A stretch of 64,000 bases of DNA from Diogma glabrata (lineage: Eukaryota > Arthropoda > Insecta > Diptera > Cylindrotomidae). Positions within the stretch are counted from its first letter, which is position 1. Each line of letters starts with the position of its first letter. The DNA lies in contig OY856188.1 in NCBI GenBank assembly GCA_963693315.1, positions 250,189,394-250,253,393 on the forward strand. The letters are read 5' to 3'. Made by a program: the position numbers and the translations under genes. The notes under the pieces were generated by a model. The model made no database searches, was not told the origin of the DNA, and saw only the letters and a list, made by a program, of their open reading frames with translations. This document shows positions 35,925 to 48,336 of this stretch, one piece after another.

Positions 35925-38470
35925 TCAAATACAAATAATAAAACAAAAATAAATAAATTCAAATATAAAAAAGGAACTGAAAAATTTTAAAAAGTCATTT
36001 TTTCGGCATTTTTCTTTGGCTAAATTTTCAATTATGTCGTCAAAATTCATTTCACGAGTAAGATCACTCTCAATGTAAAGAACAGCTAATGATGAGAGGC
36101 GATCTTGATTCATAGTTGAACGAATATAATTTTTGATATGCTTCAATTTGGAAAATGATCGTTTTCCTTCTGCATTTGCCCCAATAATCGAGAGATAAAT
36201 TCGAAATGCAATATTTACATTTGGAAAACTTGTGACTAATTTGTCTTGAATTTGTGATTTCATTAAATCTGCTACAGATTTTTTATCTTTATACATTGAA
36301 GGAAACATTAAAAACTCATCTACAAATTCTTCTTCCAAATCTGATGAATATTATTATATTATTAGAATATTATTATATTATAACTAAATCTTTAGCTTTA
36401 CATCTAGCTTCTTCGTTGGATAAAGATTTATCTCCAATAAAACTGAAGATATTGTATAATGTATTGTATGCTCCGTCGTTTTTTCATTTCAGTGAATACT
36501 CTATCTGCAATAGGGTAAAAAAAATGTATTCGAAACGTATCCCTAGCAGACAATTCTGAATCTTCTTCTGTTACTTCATCGAAAAATTGTTTTCTTTTCC
36601 GCCTTCATTGCATACAATCCTTGTAATCAGCATTTGTCATTTCTTTAGCAATTTTTGCAAAATCATGAAATTTGTTTCGAACATCTGACAAGAATGTTAG
36701 AAGACCATCATATAATTTCACAATTATACAGAATTCAATTCCCGGGTCTTGTACTGCTTTATTTCCTTTATCAATATTATTTAATAGATTTTCCCAAATA
36801 ACAGTCATTAATGCCGTTTCTAAATGGTTCAGTTCTTTTAGCAAACATTTTGCTTCGTTGGTGGTTGGTGGTCGTATTTGGCTAAAATTTTTACTTAATG
36901 CTTTAGTAGCTTCGTTACGCGAAGACCATCTTGTTTGTGTTAAGCTTTTAATAGAGTGGACATTTCCAGTCACATTCAATTTTAATTTTGCCCATCTTTG
37001 CGGAAAAACCCAAAAAAGTTTACTGCAGCAAAACAACTTTCTGCTGACTTTACCCCTACCAAATTGGGGCTATGTGCGGAACATGTAAACCATATTTCCA
37101 AAGAATTTCTTTAAATCTCGCTTGGAATCCGGAATATATTACACTCACATTACTCGCATTATCGTACGATTGTCATCTACAGTTGAGAATATGTATGATC
37201 AGCAAGCACAAGTTTTATAGCATCAAAAATATATTTTCTATCATGCTGTTCGATAGGAATGAACATTAAGAATCGCTCGACCACTTGTCCGTCTTTTAAC
37301 ACATAGTGAATAATTACAGTAAGCTGATCTGTGTGACTCACATCTGGAGTAGAATCAATGCTAATACCATAATATTTGGCTTCCTTAATTTCAGAAGCGA
37401 TTTGTTTTAAAACTTTTGATCCTAATAATTTGATAAAATGTTCATAGATGTTGGCAGAAAGGTAAGAAACGTTTCCTCTACCTCTATTATCGTGTTTTCG
37501 AATATGTCCAAGAAAATTTTGAGGATTATTATGCAGTTGATCACGATTATTATGCAGTTGATCACGTTGATCACCACGAAAAGCCAATCCCCTTTCTGCG
37601 AGGAACTTTACAACCGCAACTACTCTCAACACATTAACCCAGTATTTAGTGACATGTTCCTTTTCATTTTCCAGCTCTTTATCAATTCTAGAAGATTTTT
37701 GATATATGAGCATTGCAGATAAAGCAGCAAAATGGTCTTTTGATTTTTCATGCGATGGTATTCTTATATTTGCATTTTTCCAATCATCGAAGCCTTGAAA
37801 TTGAATAGATAGTTCATTGGGTACTTTTTGAATAGCATACAAACATAACAATAAACTTATCCAGTAGATTCAGAAAATATAAACCAGTCTCTTTTAACTA
37901 TCTCTCCGTTAGCTAATGTTCTATGAAAAAATTATTTCCGTACATACCTATTTCTCTGACCAAATCTTCTACTTGATGCTTTAAGACTATGTTCGAAATC
38001 GTTAGCTGGAATACGTTCGGCAAAGTAATGCATAAGATCTACATTGATTTTCCATTTATCGGGATCATTGCTGTAACCTGAATCCGATCCAAAAGTTTCA
38101 CGACATTTTGATGTACTAGTAGCTGAAATAGATTCATTCTTATTCTGACTCGTATCTTTAACTGTCTCTAATGCCAATGATTTGGATTCAGGATTTTTAT
38201 AATATTAATCTGATTACACTCATTTTCTTTTTGATTTTCATTTTTTCCCTGTTCAATACTTAGTGACATATCATTGATCTCCGTTATCTGAGTGCTGGCC
38301 TGTGGTTCTGAAATAGTAACGAATTTAAGTACAGAACCTCTGATTTCGGTTAGCGCCTTTTCTTTTTCTTCTTTGCGTTTTCGTTTTATATTTCCAGATT
38401 CGTGTCGTCTTTTATGTCCATCAGACATTTTTGTACCACTATTATTTAATACAATTAAATCACAATTCAC
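35925..38470 (-). pseudogene. ZMYM1-like hAT transposase of hAT1 (broken)
   Basis: Five consecutive minus-strand pieces (38470-38168, 38177-37932, 37851-37177, 37036-36605, 36338-35925) follow the order of ZMYM1/DUF4371-type hAT transposases: a Lys/Glu-rich N-terminus, a KSKDHF domain edge with GNVSYLSANIYEHFIKLLG, then YYGISIDSTPDVSHTDQ (catalytic-core Asp region), TRWSSRNEA, and the C-terminal hAT dimerisation motif GANAEGKRSFSKLKHIKNYI followed by RLSSLAVLYIE. Frameshifts and stops separate the pieces. A short in-frame duplication, RDQLHNNRDQLHNN, is seen near 37550. Not expected to be active. Confidence 0.8.
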
Positions 38471-38739
38471 AATAAATACTATGAAAACAGAAAATTACTA
38501 AAAATTAAAATATTCGTTGTTATGAATATTAACCTCGAAAAGAAAACGGTTGTTTGTCAACACTCAACAGCAAATCGATACTAATGTCGAATTCTTATTG
38601 TCCAGATTGTTTGTCTAAAAAATTTTGGAAAGATTTATGTTGTATCTACGAGTGCAATAGTTTTCAAATGTGAACTTGGGCATTTTCATCTATATTAAGC
38701 ATAACAAAGTTTATTAAATTTTTAAAACAGCTTTAAAAC

Positions 38740-39065
38740 AATTTCACCGTGACCACTACATGAAAACATTTTCCTGACAACAGCATGACGTCTATTTAAA
38801 ATATATAGTGTCACATCCAATATAATAGAAGTCGAATAAAGTTAATAACTATTTCAAAGAACAAAAATTTATTTGCCCTTATTTCACAAAAACTTTTCAT
38901 TTTAAAATTGAAGTATTTGAGATTAATTAAACTATATTTTATTTTTACATAAATATTACGTATGATTGGCTCAACTCCATTGTTTTATAATTGTACAGTT
39001 GTTGAAACATTACGTAGTTCTATTCGCCATATCTGCCCGCACCGCGAGGTTGAGACTTTGAACTA
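38740..39065. repeat. MITE-related segment shared by hAT1 and hAT2
   Basis: aaacaatttcaccgtga ... catatctgcccgcac ... gaggttgagac is about 320 bp that also occurs at 44222-44560, where it is inside a segment with CACTGAAAAAAA ends. Here the terminal parts are missing. No ORF. Confidence 0.55.
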
Positions 39066-39072
39066 TATATAT

Positions 39073-39695
39073 TGTTACGAGTACAGAAAAATCTAGACGA
39101 TTACAGAAAGATCTAAACGATTACGGTCACTTCCAGGAAAATAAAATCAACAAAACACAACAGAAAGTGAAGTAAGGTCTACACAAAACAAATAATTTTA
39201 TGAATTAAATCAACGTAACGTAAAATAATCGAATATTCTAATATTTTCTGAAGGTTTCTAAAAAGTCACCGCGAAATTTCTAGAGATTAAGCAGGATGTA
39301 TATAAGGAAATTACCTCTTGTAGTTTTTAATTAGTGTTATTTTAAACCTGCGATAGTGAAGTTGAAATTATAAAAGTGATTTTTAAATTAGTTATTGTGA
39401 ATAAAGTTATAAGTGTTATTGAGAAAAAATATTTTGTGTATTATTTTGAACGTTGTGAATTGGAAATTTCTACAATAAACCGTTGGAGTTTCGAAGCTGT
39501 TGGAAGAATATTCTAGTCAGGAATATTGTTTGCTGTATTGTTTTCCTATTGTTGTGGAACAATTAAGTTGTTGAATACTTAATAAAACCTGGTGTTTGTG
39601 CTTACTAATCAGTAATCGAACTCAGAAGAGATTGGGAATTACGTTTATCGAATTGAAAGTAAGGCCAATTCGAAGTAAGGTTGGAAAAACGTAAC
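39073..39695 (+). mobile_element. solo LTR (copy 2)
   Basis: 623 bp, TGTTACGAG ... CGTAACA, flanked by ATAT at 39069-39072 and 39696-39699. Homologous along its length with 9097-9760 and lying inside hAT1. It has a gtatataagg TATA-like box, a cttaataaaacctgg polyadenylation-like site, and no coding capacity. Confidence 0.8.
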
Positions 39696-40053
39696 AATAT
39701 TTTGGCATAAAGAATTCGACACTAATACATATAAAATTAAATCTTTAATGATGAAAGTTTGAAAATTTACACGCTGAGATCTGTTTGAATAATCCACATA
39801 GTTCATATTCATAAAATAACACAAATTATGCAAACTTAAATATAACGGCGCTTTGCGCAATCATCTATTCCAAGACAATTGAAAATCCAAATTACACTGT
39901 TCAGAAAATAATTCTGGGCTACCAATTTCTGTTTCATAATTTATATTGTTGTGTGCCTAGGGCCTACGAAAGGTTTAAGACGGCTCTGATGCAGAGGTGT
40001 AGCTAGGGGGGCGGGGGGGGGGGGGGGGGGGCGGTCCGCCCCGGGTGTCACCC

Positions 40054-40670
40054 GTTTTGGGGTGACACCCGAACGTAAAAAACATAAACAAACCATCACA
40101 ATGTTTTCAACGATAAATCACTTCGAAACCGTTTTGGGGTGACACCCGAACGTAAACAACTTAAACAAACCATCACAATGTTTTCAATGATAAATCACTT
40201 CGAAACTGTTTTGGGGTGACACCCGAACGTAAAAAACATAAACAAACCATCACAATGTTTTCAACGATAAATCACTTCGAAACCGTTTTGGGGTGACACC
40301 CGAACATAAACAACTTAAACAAACCATCACAATGCTTTCAATGATAAATCACTTCGAAACCGTTTTGGGGTGACACCCGAACGTAAAAAACTTAAACAAA
40401 CCATCACAATGTTTTCAACGATAAATCACTTCGAAACCGTTTTGGGGTGACACCCGAACGTAAACAACTTAAACAAACCATCACAATGTTTTCAACGATA
40501 AATCACTTCGAAACTGTTTTGGGGTGACACCCGAACGTAAAAAAACTTAAACAAATCATCACATGTTTTCAACGATAAATCACTTCGAAGCCGTTTTGGG
40601 GTGACACCCGAACGTAAAAAACTTAAACAAACCATCACATGTTTTCAACGATAAATCACTTAGAAACCAT
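40054..40670. repeat. 77-bp tandem array (8 copies) near the hAT2 left end
   Basis: Eight head-to-tail units begin gttttggggtgacacccgaa at 40054, 40131, 40208, about 40285, 40362, 40439, 40516 and 40593. Each contains the palindrome GGGTGACACCC and aaccatcacaatgttttcaa. A G-rich run (about 40007-40031) precedes the array. The hAT2 right subterminal region (about 45817) has the related ggggtgacaccacaatatcc. These could be transposase-binding repeats (inference). Confidence 0.9.
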
Positions 40671-41141
40671 TTTAACCAGGTTATCCATATAATTTTAATT
40701 TATAAATTGTGATAACTTATAAACGTGTCCTATAAATGTGTTATTGGTTCAAAAAGAATCTATTCTACTTTTTAAAATGTTTGAGTTATTGCGTGAAATA
40801 AAATTTTAACAATATTAATCGAATCAACATGTTGATCATTGAATCCCATCACCACAATTACTCAATAGCTTTGAATATTCCTATAGATACCATATTGACC
40901 GTTTTTTACGATATATTATTTAGTATGCAAGCATGATTATTTAATGACCAGGTCTGAAAACACATATGCTGAATAATGTATAGGAAAAGCGGTTTACGTC
41001 GATAATGTGGCACCCTTTGTCGATAGGGTGGCACCCTTGAGTTACAATGTCTCTATTCCAAAATTATTTCTAAAATATCCGCTTAACCTTACTACCTAAT
41101 ATATGTTTTACATTTCAAACAAATTAATTGCAAACACCTAA

Positions 41142-42016
41142 GGTGAATTCCATGCAAAAGTATACAACAAAGTGAAATTTTAAAATTGTTATTTTCCATC
41201 ATATAGTTATTTTTTTTGAAAGTTGATATCATGAATTTTGTATTTTTGAAAAAACAAATCGAAAATATTTAAGTTTTCTAAAGTTGGCTCACAAAGTGCT
41301 CATGTGCTCACTTCCTAAAATATCATAAAGACAGGCAACATTTTTTTTACCCCAAGAAACTCGATTCCGACCCAATAGTTGACATTAAAAATATAAAACT
41401 AAAGTTGCCCGAACCACAATACAAATACAGTCGAGGTTTAAGGGCTACATTTCCGGCTGACACAGGACTATACGAATTTCAAAATTTAAATTAATTTTAG
41501 TTCGTATAACCCTAACTTATTTTGGAATATTATTATTTCTATAAATATAATTTAATTAATCCTTCATATGGTGTAAACATCTAATTATATTATTAAGTGT
41601 CGTGTAATTCATAATTATTATGTCGTGTAAGTCACGCGAACATTTTGTTTTTTTGTAAAAAATAAAAAGTTTTTTACTAAGTTCAAGCCCTTTTGTTGTT
41701 GTTTGTGTTTCTCAAAAACGATCCAATACAGTTTATAAAGTATTTAGCTACACAATTAACAGGATTTTTGAGTTATCATTGATAACTCTGAAACCAATGG
41801 ATTTGATGTCGTGTAAGTCACAACTGATTTATTATATTAGTATTATTAAAATGAAAGCCTAAATTAAAAAACTAAGGGCATGACTCAATATGTATATGCT
41901 TATAAATATTATTTCTTAAAAAAGAAAAATTAAAAAAATTATATTTATACACTAAATATTATCAAAAATGACAAAACAGGTGTCTCGTGTCGTGTAAGTC
42001 ACATATGGAATTCACC
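41142..42016. mobile_element. CTAA-flanked element with GGTGAATTCCAT ends
   Basis: 875 bp between CTAA at 41138-41141 and 42017-42020. The left end GGTGAATTCCATGC and the reverse complement of the right end, GGTGAATTCCATATGTGAC, share 12 perfect bases. The motif gtcgtgtaagtcac, part of the right terminus, recurs inside at about 41622, 41808 and 41989, with a variant at 41599. No ORF. A 4-bp CTAA duplication is unusual; the superfamily is not assigned. Confidence 0.7.
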
Positions 42017-42239
42017 CTAAGGAAACTAACAAACAATCAAATTACCGTGTTTGTAAATGATCTCAAAATAATTTTTTTTCCTTTATCTTGAAACTCAAAG
42101 AATAAATTGAAATAGATCGTTTTTCAATGGACACAAAAATAATTACTGTGGAATAAAGTGGCAGTTATGCAATTACTGCAGTTTTGCAAATTTTTGTAGG
42201 TTGATACATACTCATACTGTATGTTTTCAGTTTTATATA

Positions 42240-42600
42240 TTTATATTTTTGAATTAAATGAAAGTTTATCATTTAAAAGTACATTTTGTTGGGTTTTAAA
42301 TACCTTGGAAATTTCAAACTCATCAAGTGATTCTTTTAAAGATCCTTGGCTACATAAATGTAAAGCCTTCAATTTTTTTTTAAAAGTGGTGTAGCTATTG
42401 TTATTAACTATGTAAATGGTTTGCAAAAATAAACTTTAAATTTTGTTTATTTTTCTTCTTAGGCAGGTATTCCTTAAATCAGTCTTTAAAACATTTTCCG
42501 GTTTTCCCGATGTAAAATTTTTCACAAAAATCACATTCAATTTTGTAAATTATTGAGCATGATTCTAATTGGATATTTAATTTTGGTTTCAATTCTTTAT
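42240..42600 (-). pseudogene. Penelope-like element fragment with GIY-YIG endonuclease
   Basis: The minus strand reads CSIIYKIECDFCEKFYIGKT, then GKCFKD, a stop, FKEYLPKKK. After a frame change come VNNNSYTTFKKKLKALHLCS, EEFEI-like DEFEISKVFKTQQNVLLND and a final stop. The CxxC-FYIGKT-(R)F order and the trailing K-TQQ-LLN block fit the C-terminal GIY-YIG domain of Penelope-like retroelements. The RT domain is absent, so this is a short dead 3' fragment inside hAT2. Confidence 0.7.
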
Positions 42601-42934
42601 ATAAAATATCTTTTAGGATTTCATACTTATATTTTTTTAAATAGTTCCTTATAATATTAGGCTATGATTTGTATATTCAATTTTATCAAATATTATTTAA
42701 TATAAGTTGTTACAAGGAAATTTAAATAAATTAATTTTCTTGGCGGTGTATTTAGTCGTTAACACAGTTTACTTATTATGAACTATGTACCTATTATGTA
42801 TCCTACAAATATATTTAGAATTAATGCTTTGCTGATACCTATACTATAATTAAAAATATTTTTTTAGATTTCATTTAGCAAATATCCCAAAAAATAAATA
42901 TGCCACGAGGAGTTCATAATTTTTAAAGAAAAAG

Positions 42935-45752
42935 TTGGTTCCAGCAGAGAAAGACCAAATCTATAAATATGTTACAAAACCCGATGATATCCAAGGTTCA
43001 TCAAAAGAAACTGATTATCACGTTGATGCAACGAATGTTTCAGAGAATATTGGCTCATCTTCGGAAAGTAACAGCAACAATACAGAATTAATAATGATAA
43101 CCTATGATGACGAATTAGAAAGGAATAATGAAAATGACAGTGATAATGCCGCTAATGCTTCTACTATCGAAGACAGTATTTGCATGGGTGAATCACTTCA
43201 GGACTTAAGAGATGTATCACATTGGAATATACTCGTCTCTGGTAATGTTCGCATTGAAATCATAAAAAAAGAAAGTGAACATTTTCAAAATAGAGAAGGG
43301 TTGTTTGTTACTGTATCTAGACACGGGTTAGACATAAAAGGTGATGTTCGCCATCTTTCTAAAGAATGGTTTTATAAAATGATGAATAATGGTGAAAAAA
43401 TTCTTCGGCCATGGATTGTTTATTCTCCTGTAAATAATAACTTGCGTCCTGTATTGCTTCTGTTGTCGTGTATTTGCTGTCACCAATAATAATAATACAA
43501 AATCAACATTTACTACTGGATATCAGAAGCGGTGGAAACTAAATCCCAAGGTGGCCGAGCATGAAACTTCAAATGAACATCTGCAGAATTTTGAAAAGTG
43601 GAAAACTTTGGAAATGAGGTTGAAAATTCATAAAACGATACGAGACGCAGCCTTTCAATTAATATATAATAAAAACAAGAAGTGGAAACATCTTTTATCA
43701 AGATTATTGGATATAACTTTGTTTTTATCTAAACAAAACCCAGCATTTCATGGACATGATGAAGGACAAAGTTCTTCAAATAAAGGCAATTTCTTAGAAC
43801 TAAGCAAACTATTGTCAAAGTATGATGTAGTGTTAAAAGAACACATTTTGAATTTGGAGCATGGTAAATCACCAAAAGTATCATATTTGTCACCAGATAT
43901 ACAAAATGAGTTCATAAATGTTTTAGCGATCCACGTAAAGTTTAAGCTTGTCAACGAAATTAAATCGATTAAATATTTTGAAATTATGTTTGATAGCACA
44001 CCTGACATTTCACATATTGATCAAATGTCAGAAGTGATTCGTTATGTGAAAATTGATGGTAGTAAAGTGGAAATCAAGGAAGTATTCCTTGGATTTTTTC
44101 CTTTACGTGGAAAAAAGCCGCTGATTTAAACGATGAAATTCTTACACTGAAAAAAAATTGAAGTAATGATAACCTCATCTCGAAGATGGCAGTTTATTAT
44201 TCATGCAAAGAAAAGATATTTACAAACAATTTCACCGTGATTGGGACACCTACTCAGTACTCAGTAACGTTTTCCTGATAACAGAATGAGGTGTAATTAA
44301 AATATAAAGTGCTATCCAATATAACAGTAGTTGAATAAAGTTAATAACTATTTCCATGAAAACATATTTCTTTGGCCTTATATCATGAATTTTTCATTTT
44401 AAAATTTAAGTATTTGAGATTAATTGAACTATATTTTATTTTCACATAAATATTTCATGTGATTGTCTCAACTGCATCGGCTTATCATTGTACGGTTGTT
44501 GAATCAATCTCGTATTTCGATTCGCCATATCTGCCCGCACGGTGAGGTTGAGACAACTGCATTTTGATTGGAAATAGGGCATGTTTTTTTCAGTGAAAAT
44601 GATGGTATTTCTTGAAAATGACGGTATAGATGTTATGAATTGTCGCTCCCAAAGGTTATGATAATGCAGCTGTTATGAGTAGTATACATGGAGAAGTGCA
44701 AGCTAATTAAAGCAAAAAATAACAAGGCAATTTTTGTGGGCTGCAAAGATCATTCAATTAATTTATACGGCCAACACTCGTCAGTGGAAGCCATTTTTAC
44801 ATGTTTTTCTGCTTCGACTAGCCACTGGGAAGTACTTGCTAAACACAACAAAGCAACTGTTAAAATACTCTTAACAGCGCATTGGAGTGCTCATTATGCT
44901 GCAGTAAAAGTATTGGCCGAAAACTTTGATGGGATTGTGGCTGAAATTGAGAAGTTAAGTGATCAACAAGAAAATGTAGACACTAGAGGCGCTGCACAGA
45001 ACCTTAACAATGCAGCATGTGATTTTTCGTTTCTTTGCTATCTTTTGTTTTGGAATGATATTCTAAGAGAAATAATATCTGTGCTCAGATTGGATTGCAA
45101 AGCACGGGCTTGAATATTGATCAATTAGCTACAAAAATAGAGTCAATTCATAACGAAATCTCATTGTAGAAGAGGCAATAGATATTGCTGCGAAAAAATC
45201 GGAGGACTATGATATTCCAATGGAAAGCCGAATTCGTCATAAAAACGCAAAAAACGAACGGGTGGTGAGTTTGCACCTGATGTTGGACTGACACTGAGAG
45301 CTCAACTTAAAAAGGACATGTTGGAATGTCTTGACCGATTCAGTGTTGAACTCCGAACTAGACTGAAGTCAGTTCAAGATTTAGCTTCATTGTTCGAGGT
45401 TGTGCAGACAAACACTTAGCTTTTGGCGAACAGTGAAGAGTTAAAATTATCGGTATCAAAATTTACTGGTTTTTATGATGCGGTATTGGCAACAGAACTC
45501 CTCATAGAGATACAAAGGGTGAGGAGGCATTTAAAAGCGGCCAATGTTACAGTTTCTAACTGGGTGTACCTAGAGTTTTTGAAATTCATCGTAGAATGGG
45601 ATTTTTTAGAATTTCTTCCGAATCTTACGGTCGCACTAAAGTTATTTATGACTATTTGCGTATTAGTGGCTTCGTGTGAGAGGAGTTTCAGCAAATTAAA
45701 ATTAGTTAAAAATTACTTGCGGGCTTATAATAATAATGCTCATTTGTATTAA
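42935..45752 (+). pseudogene. ZMYM1-like hAT transposase of hAT2 (broken)
   Basis: Plus-strand pieces at 42935-43489, 43551-44129, 44688-45113 and 45423-45752. They include an acidic N-terminus, a TTF-type/DUF4371 region (STFTTGYQKRW-like text near 43500, KHLLSRLLDITLFLSKQNPAF, GKSPKVSYLSPDIQNEFINV), FEIMFDSTPDISHIDQ, GCKDHSINLYGQHS, TAHWSAHYAAVK and the dimerisation motif SCERSFSKLKLVKNYLR. A 450-bp MITE interrupts the core at about 44145, and stops occur between the pieces. The related hAT1 protein shares the SYLS and DSTPDISH-type motifs, so both are the same hAT lineage but different families. Confidence 0.8.
44145..44595. mobile_element. MITE inside the hAT2 transposase gene
   Basis: About 450 bp with CACTGAAAAAAA at the left and TTTTTTTCAGTG at the right. 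Transposase coding similarity stops just before it (NDEILTL) and resumes after (ENDG...DVMNCRSQ), so it is an insertion. The interior includes the segment shared with 38740-39065. No target duplication was clear. Confidence 0.6.
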
Positions 45753-46009
45753 TTAAAAAAAATTATAAATTACGTTTATCGGCTTTTTATTATTATTGAC
45801 AGTTTTTATTTTTGGGGTGACACCACAATATCCGCCCCGGGTGCCACCCATGCTAGCTACGCCAGTGGAGCTATGTTTGCCCAAAACTAAACACCATGTC
45901 CTCATAAAAGTTTTTTGCCGAAAACTATATACAAATCCTTAACCCAGACCGAAGTCTTGATATCTCACAGCTGTGAGATTTCAGCCCCTCCATATTTTTC
46001 ATACAAAAA

Positions 46010-46275
46010 TTATGTATTATTATGGACGCTGTGTTGTACTGGAAATTTCTACATTTGGCGTTTCTGTAGCTATTAAAAGAATATTCTAGATGGGAATATT
46101 ACTTGCTGTATTATGTTCTTGTTGTTGTGCAACAGTATAGGTGTTGAAGACTTAGTAGTACCTGGTGTTTTTGTTTACTAATTAGGTAAAGATTTAGACC
46201 ATTTCTTTACTAATTAGTGAGATAGTTAGACAAATTCAAAGAGAGTAGAAAAACCAAACATTTAAATAACGTAAC
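46010..46275 (+). mobile_element. decayed LTR fragment (third relative)
   Basis: ctggaaatttctacatttgg, gaatattctagatgggaata, gtacctggtgtttttgttta and the ending ataacgtaacaac follow the order of the 3' half of the two solo LTRs. The 5' half is missing. Confidence 0.55.
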
Positions 46276-48336
46276 AACCTAAAGGAAGTTTATGCAATAG
46301 TCTTTTGATATAACTATTCCACTATTTTTTGTCCAATGTAAAACAATTTTGCTAAACTTTTTAAACTTTTTTTCGCCGTTAGGTATATGTTTGTCGTGGT
46401 TTTGTTTTACTCTTTTTTGTTGTTTTATTTTTGTTTGGTCAAGCGAAAAATTCTTTTGAAAGCACAAAAATAACAAACTAACTAATAGAAAAACATGAAA
46501 GAATGCTTTCCTTTTGCTTTTTATTACAATATAAAGGAATGTGATAAAATTTGTGTGATCTTAGAAACATGTACATTTTGTAAAATATCGTAAATAATGT
46601 TATAAAACCCTTGATTTATGTTATAGACGTGAAAGTATTTCCGGTGAGTTTGGAATCGTGTTTGTGTTTTTTTCACCCCACAACATTCACGTTTAGTAAA
46701 TGCCTCATTTTTGAAATCATTAATTTTAATTTTCAAGTACAAACCTGAAAGTTTATGTGCTTGTTTATGTGTCAAGTAAAGAACTTTTTTATTTTATGTT
46801 AAATCGACCCCAATCAAAGACTGTGTGATATCTTAGACTTTTAGTCAGCTATACAATATCTGTGGTGTAAAAATAGTAACCTTAACCAATATTCACACCC
46901 CGACTATTATTTATCAACCCAAAGTAGCGAATTCGAATCCTCCACACTTTTTTTTCATTCACTTTGTACATCCAATAAAATTTTATCCAAACAATTTTCT
47001 TTTTCTTTATTCTATGAAAGAAAATTGACATAAGAAAATAAACTATTTTTTTTTATCTTCGTTATTCTATCCAATTATTATTACAAAAAACTTTTCTTGC
47101 ACGGTTTATCTCTGTCAATTTCAATTATTATGTTGGCTAAACTCTTTATTTGATCGAAGAAAAACATTGAGATTTTATCGTGTTGGAAATTTTTTACACT
47201 CGTTCATTGTCAATATGGATTTAAATTTTAAATGCCCCTTTAGATTTCAAATAATACAAAGTCAGTCATACAAATTGGATTTAAAATGGTTTTGTTGGAT
47301 TAAATTTAATAGTTTAGTCATTCTAATTGGATTGGATAAACGTTTAATATTGAAATTATAAAATATTCATTTTGTTGTGCTGAATGGTTGAGTATATGAA
47401 TTCTTGGCGTCCACTATTACTCACCCGTTTTGTAGCTAAACTAAATTCAATCAATATATGGTTATTTAAGTTTTGTTTGAAATTTTTAAAAATTATTGTG
47501 GGCATCTGTATCCACAAACTCCTTTCAAATCATTACGTTTAACAATAAACATAATAATTTAATTATATTTTTTACTTCCTGTCATCATCATAAATTTTCG
47601 ATTCATAAAACATTTCACTAATTTTCGGTTATTTATTGGTTTTTAATTATATTTGCATATAATCAATAGCAAAAAGACACAAAAATTTATGATTTAATTA
47701 ATGAAATTTCATAAATTTTTTTAATGAAAAATATTAATATAAAATCTGGAAAGAATGAAATATTTTTAATTGATTAATAAATAATAAATTTTAATTTATG
47801 AAATAAAAAATAACAGTTTTGAGGGGTGAGTTTTTGCTATCGCCTTTTGTTATATATGTAATTGTTTGAATAAAATAAATGGTAATTCATTCATAAATTT
47901 TAATTAAATGCTTTCATTAAAGAGAATCAGTTGTTTACTGGAAGGGGCGGGAGAAAGGGGTGGTGGGCATTTTAATTTTGGATGTTGCTTTTGGAGGTCA
48001 AGAAACAAATGTTGGAGCAGGCTTGTCTAAGCTATATAGAAGAAGTTATAGCGTTGTTACATAAATGAAATTGTTTTAAGATAGATGTAATTTTTACTTC
48101 ACTACAATTGCAAATGCGAAAAAAACGCATGGGAAACTCTATGTATGTGATTCGGATTCACTTGAAAATGGATTATTTAAAAATTGTATAAAATGGCCGG
48201 TAGTCTCCTGAACACTCCTTTTGTTTAAACAAATTTAAAAAGTTCTAATCTTGGCTCTCAATATTAACAAGACTTGGTATATATATAAGGTTTTAGTACT
48301 GTTTCTAAAATGTCTGCGCACCAACTGCCGGTTTCT
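46276..48336. other. non-coding AT-rich region
   Basis: I read short frames on both strands but none has recognisable motifs, splice context or composition bias. No terminal repeats were recognised. Confidence 0.5.

Larger units (their letters stand above)
35789..39988 (-). mobile_element. inner hAT transposon (hAT1)
   Basis: It is flanked by ATGCAGAG at 35781-35788 and 39989-39996, an exact 8-bp duplication that includes the first five bases of hAT2. The terminal repeats are CAGGGCCGTCTTATCC (left) and CAGAGCCGTCTTAAACC (right, reverse complement), followed by a shared tgcctagggc(c)tacgaa block. It contains a broken ZMYM1-like transposase on the minus strand and a solo LTR. Confidence 0.85.
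35784..45867 (+). mobile_element. outer hAT transposon (hAT2)
   Basis: Its ends are resolved by the target duplication GAGCTATG at 35776-35783 and 45868-45875. The left terminus, read across the inner insertion, is CAGAGGTGTAGCTAGG (35784-35788 joined to 39997 onward; a second copy of its first five bases is in the inner target duplication at 39992). The right terminus in reverse complement is CACTGGCGTAGCTAGC. Both subterminal regions carry gggtgacaccc-type palindromes. The transposase is on the plus strand at 42935-45752 and is broken. The element hosts hAT1, a CTAA-flanked element, a Penelope-like fragment and a MITE. Confidence 0.8.
34577..46000 (+). repeat. repeat family X, copy 2, split by nested hAT elements
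   Basis: Sense-orientation copy. The left part, 34577-35783, runs from acttcggtctgaaagaccta to caaagagctatg. The right part, 45868-46000, continues with gagctatgtttgccc and the ending accgaagtcttgatatctca. The break is marked by the 8-bp duplication GAGCTATG. Only these outer parts are X; the middle is the hAT nest. Together with copy 1 it forms a 1.2-kb inverted repeat pair around 32876-34576. Confidence 0.72.

Noticed and set aside
40054..40670. Regular 77-bp repeats as a CRISPR-like array
   Set aside because: The units are contiguous, with no unique spacers, and lie inside a eukaryotic hAT element.
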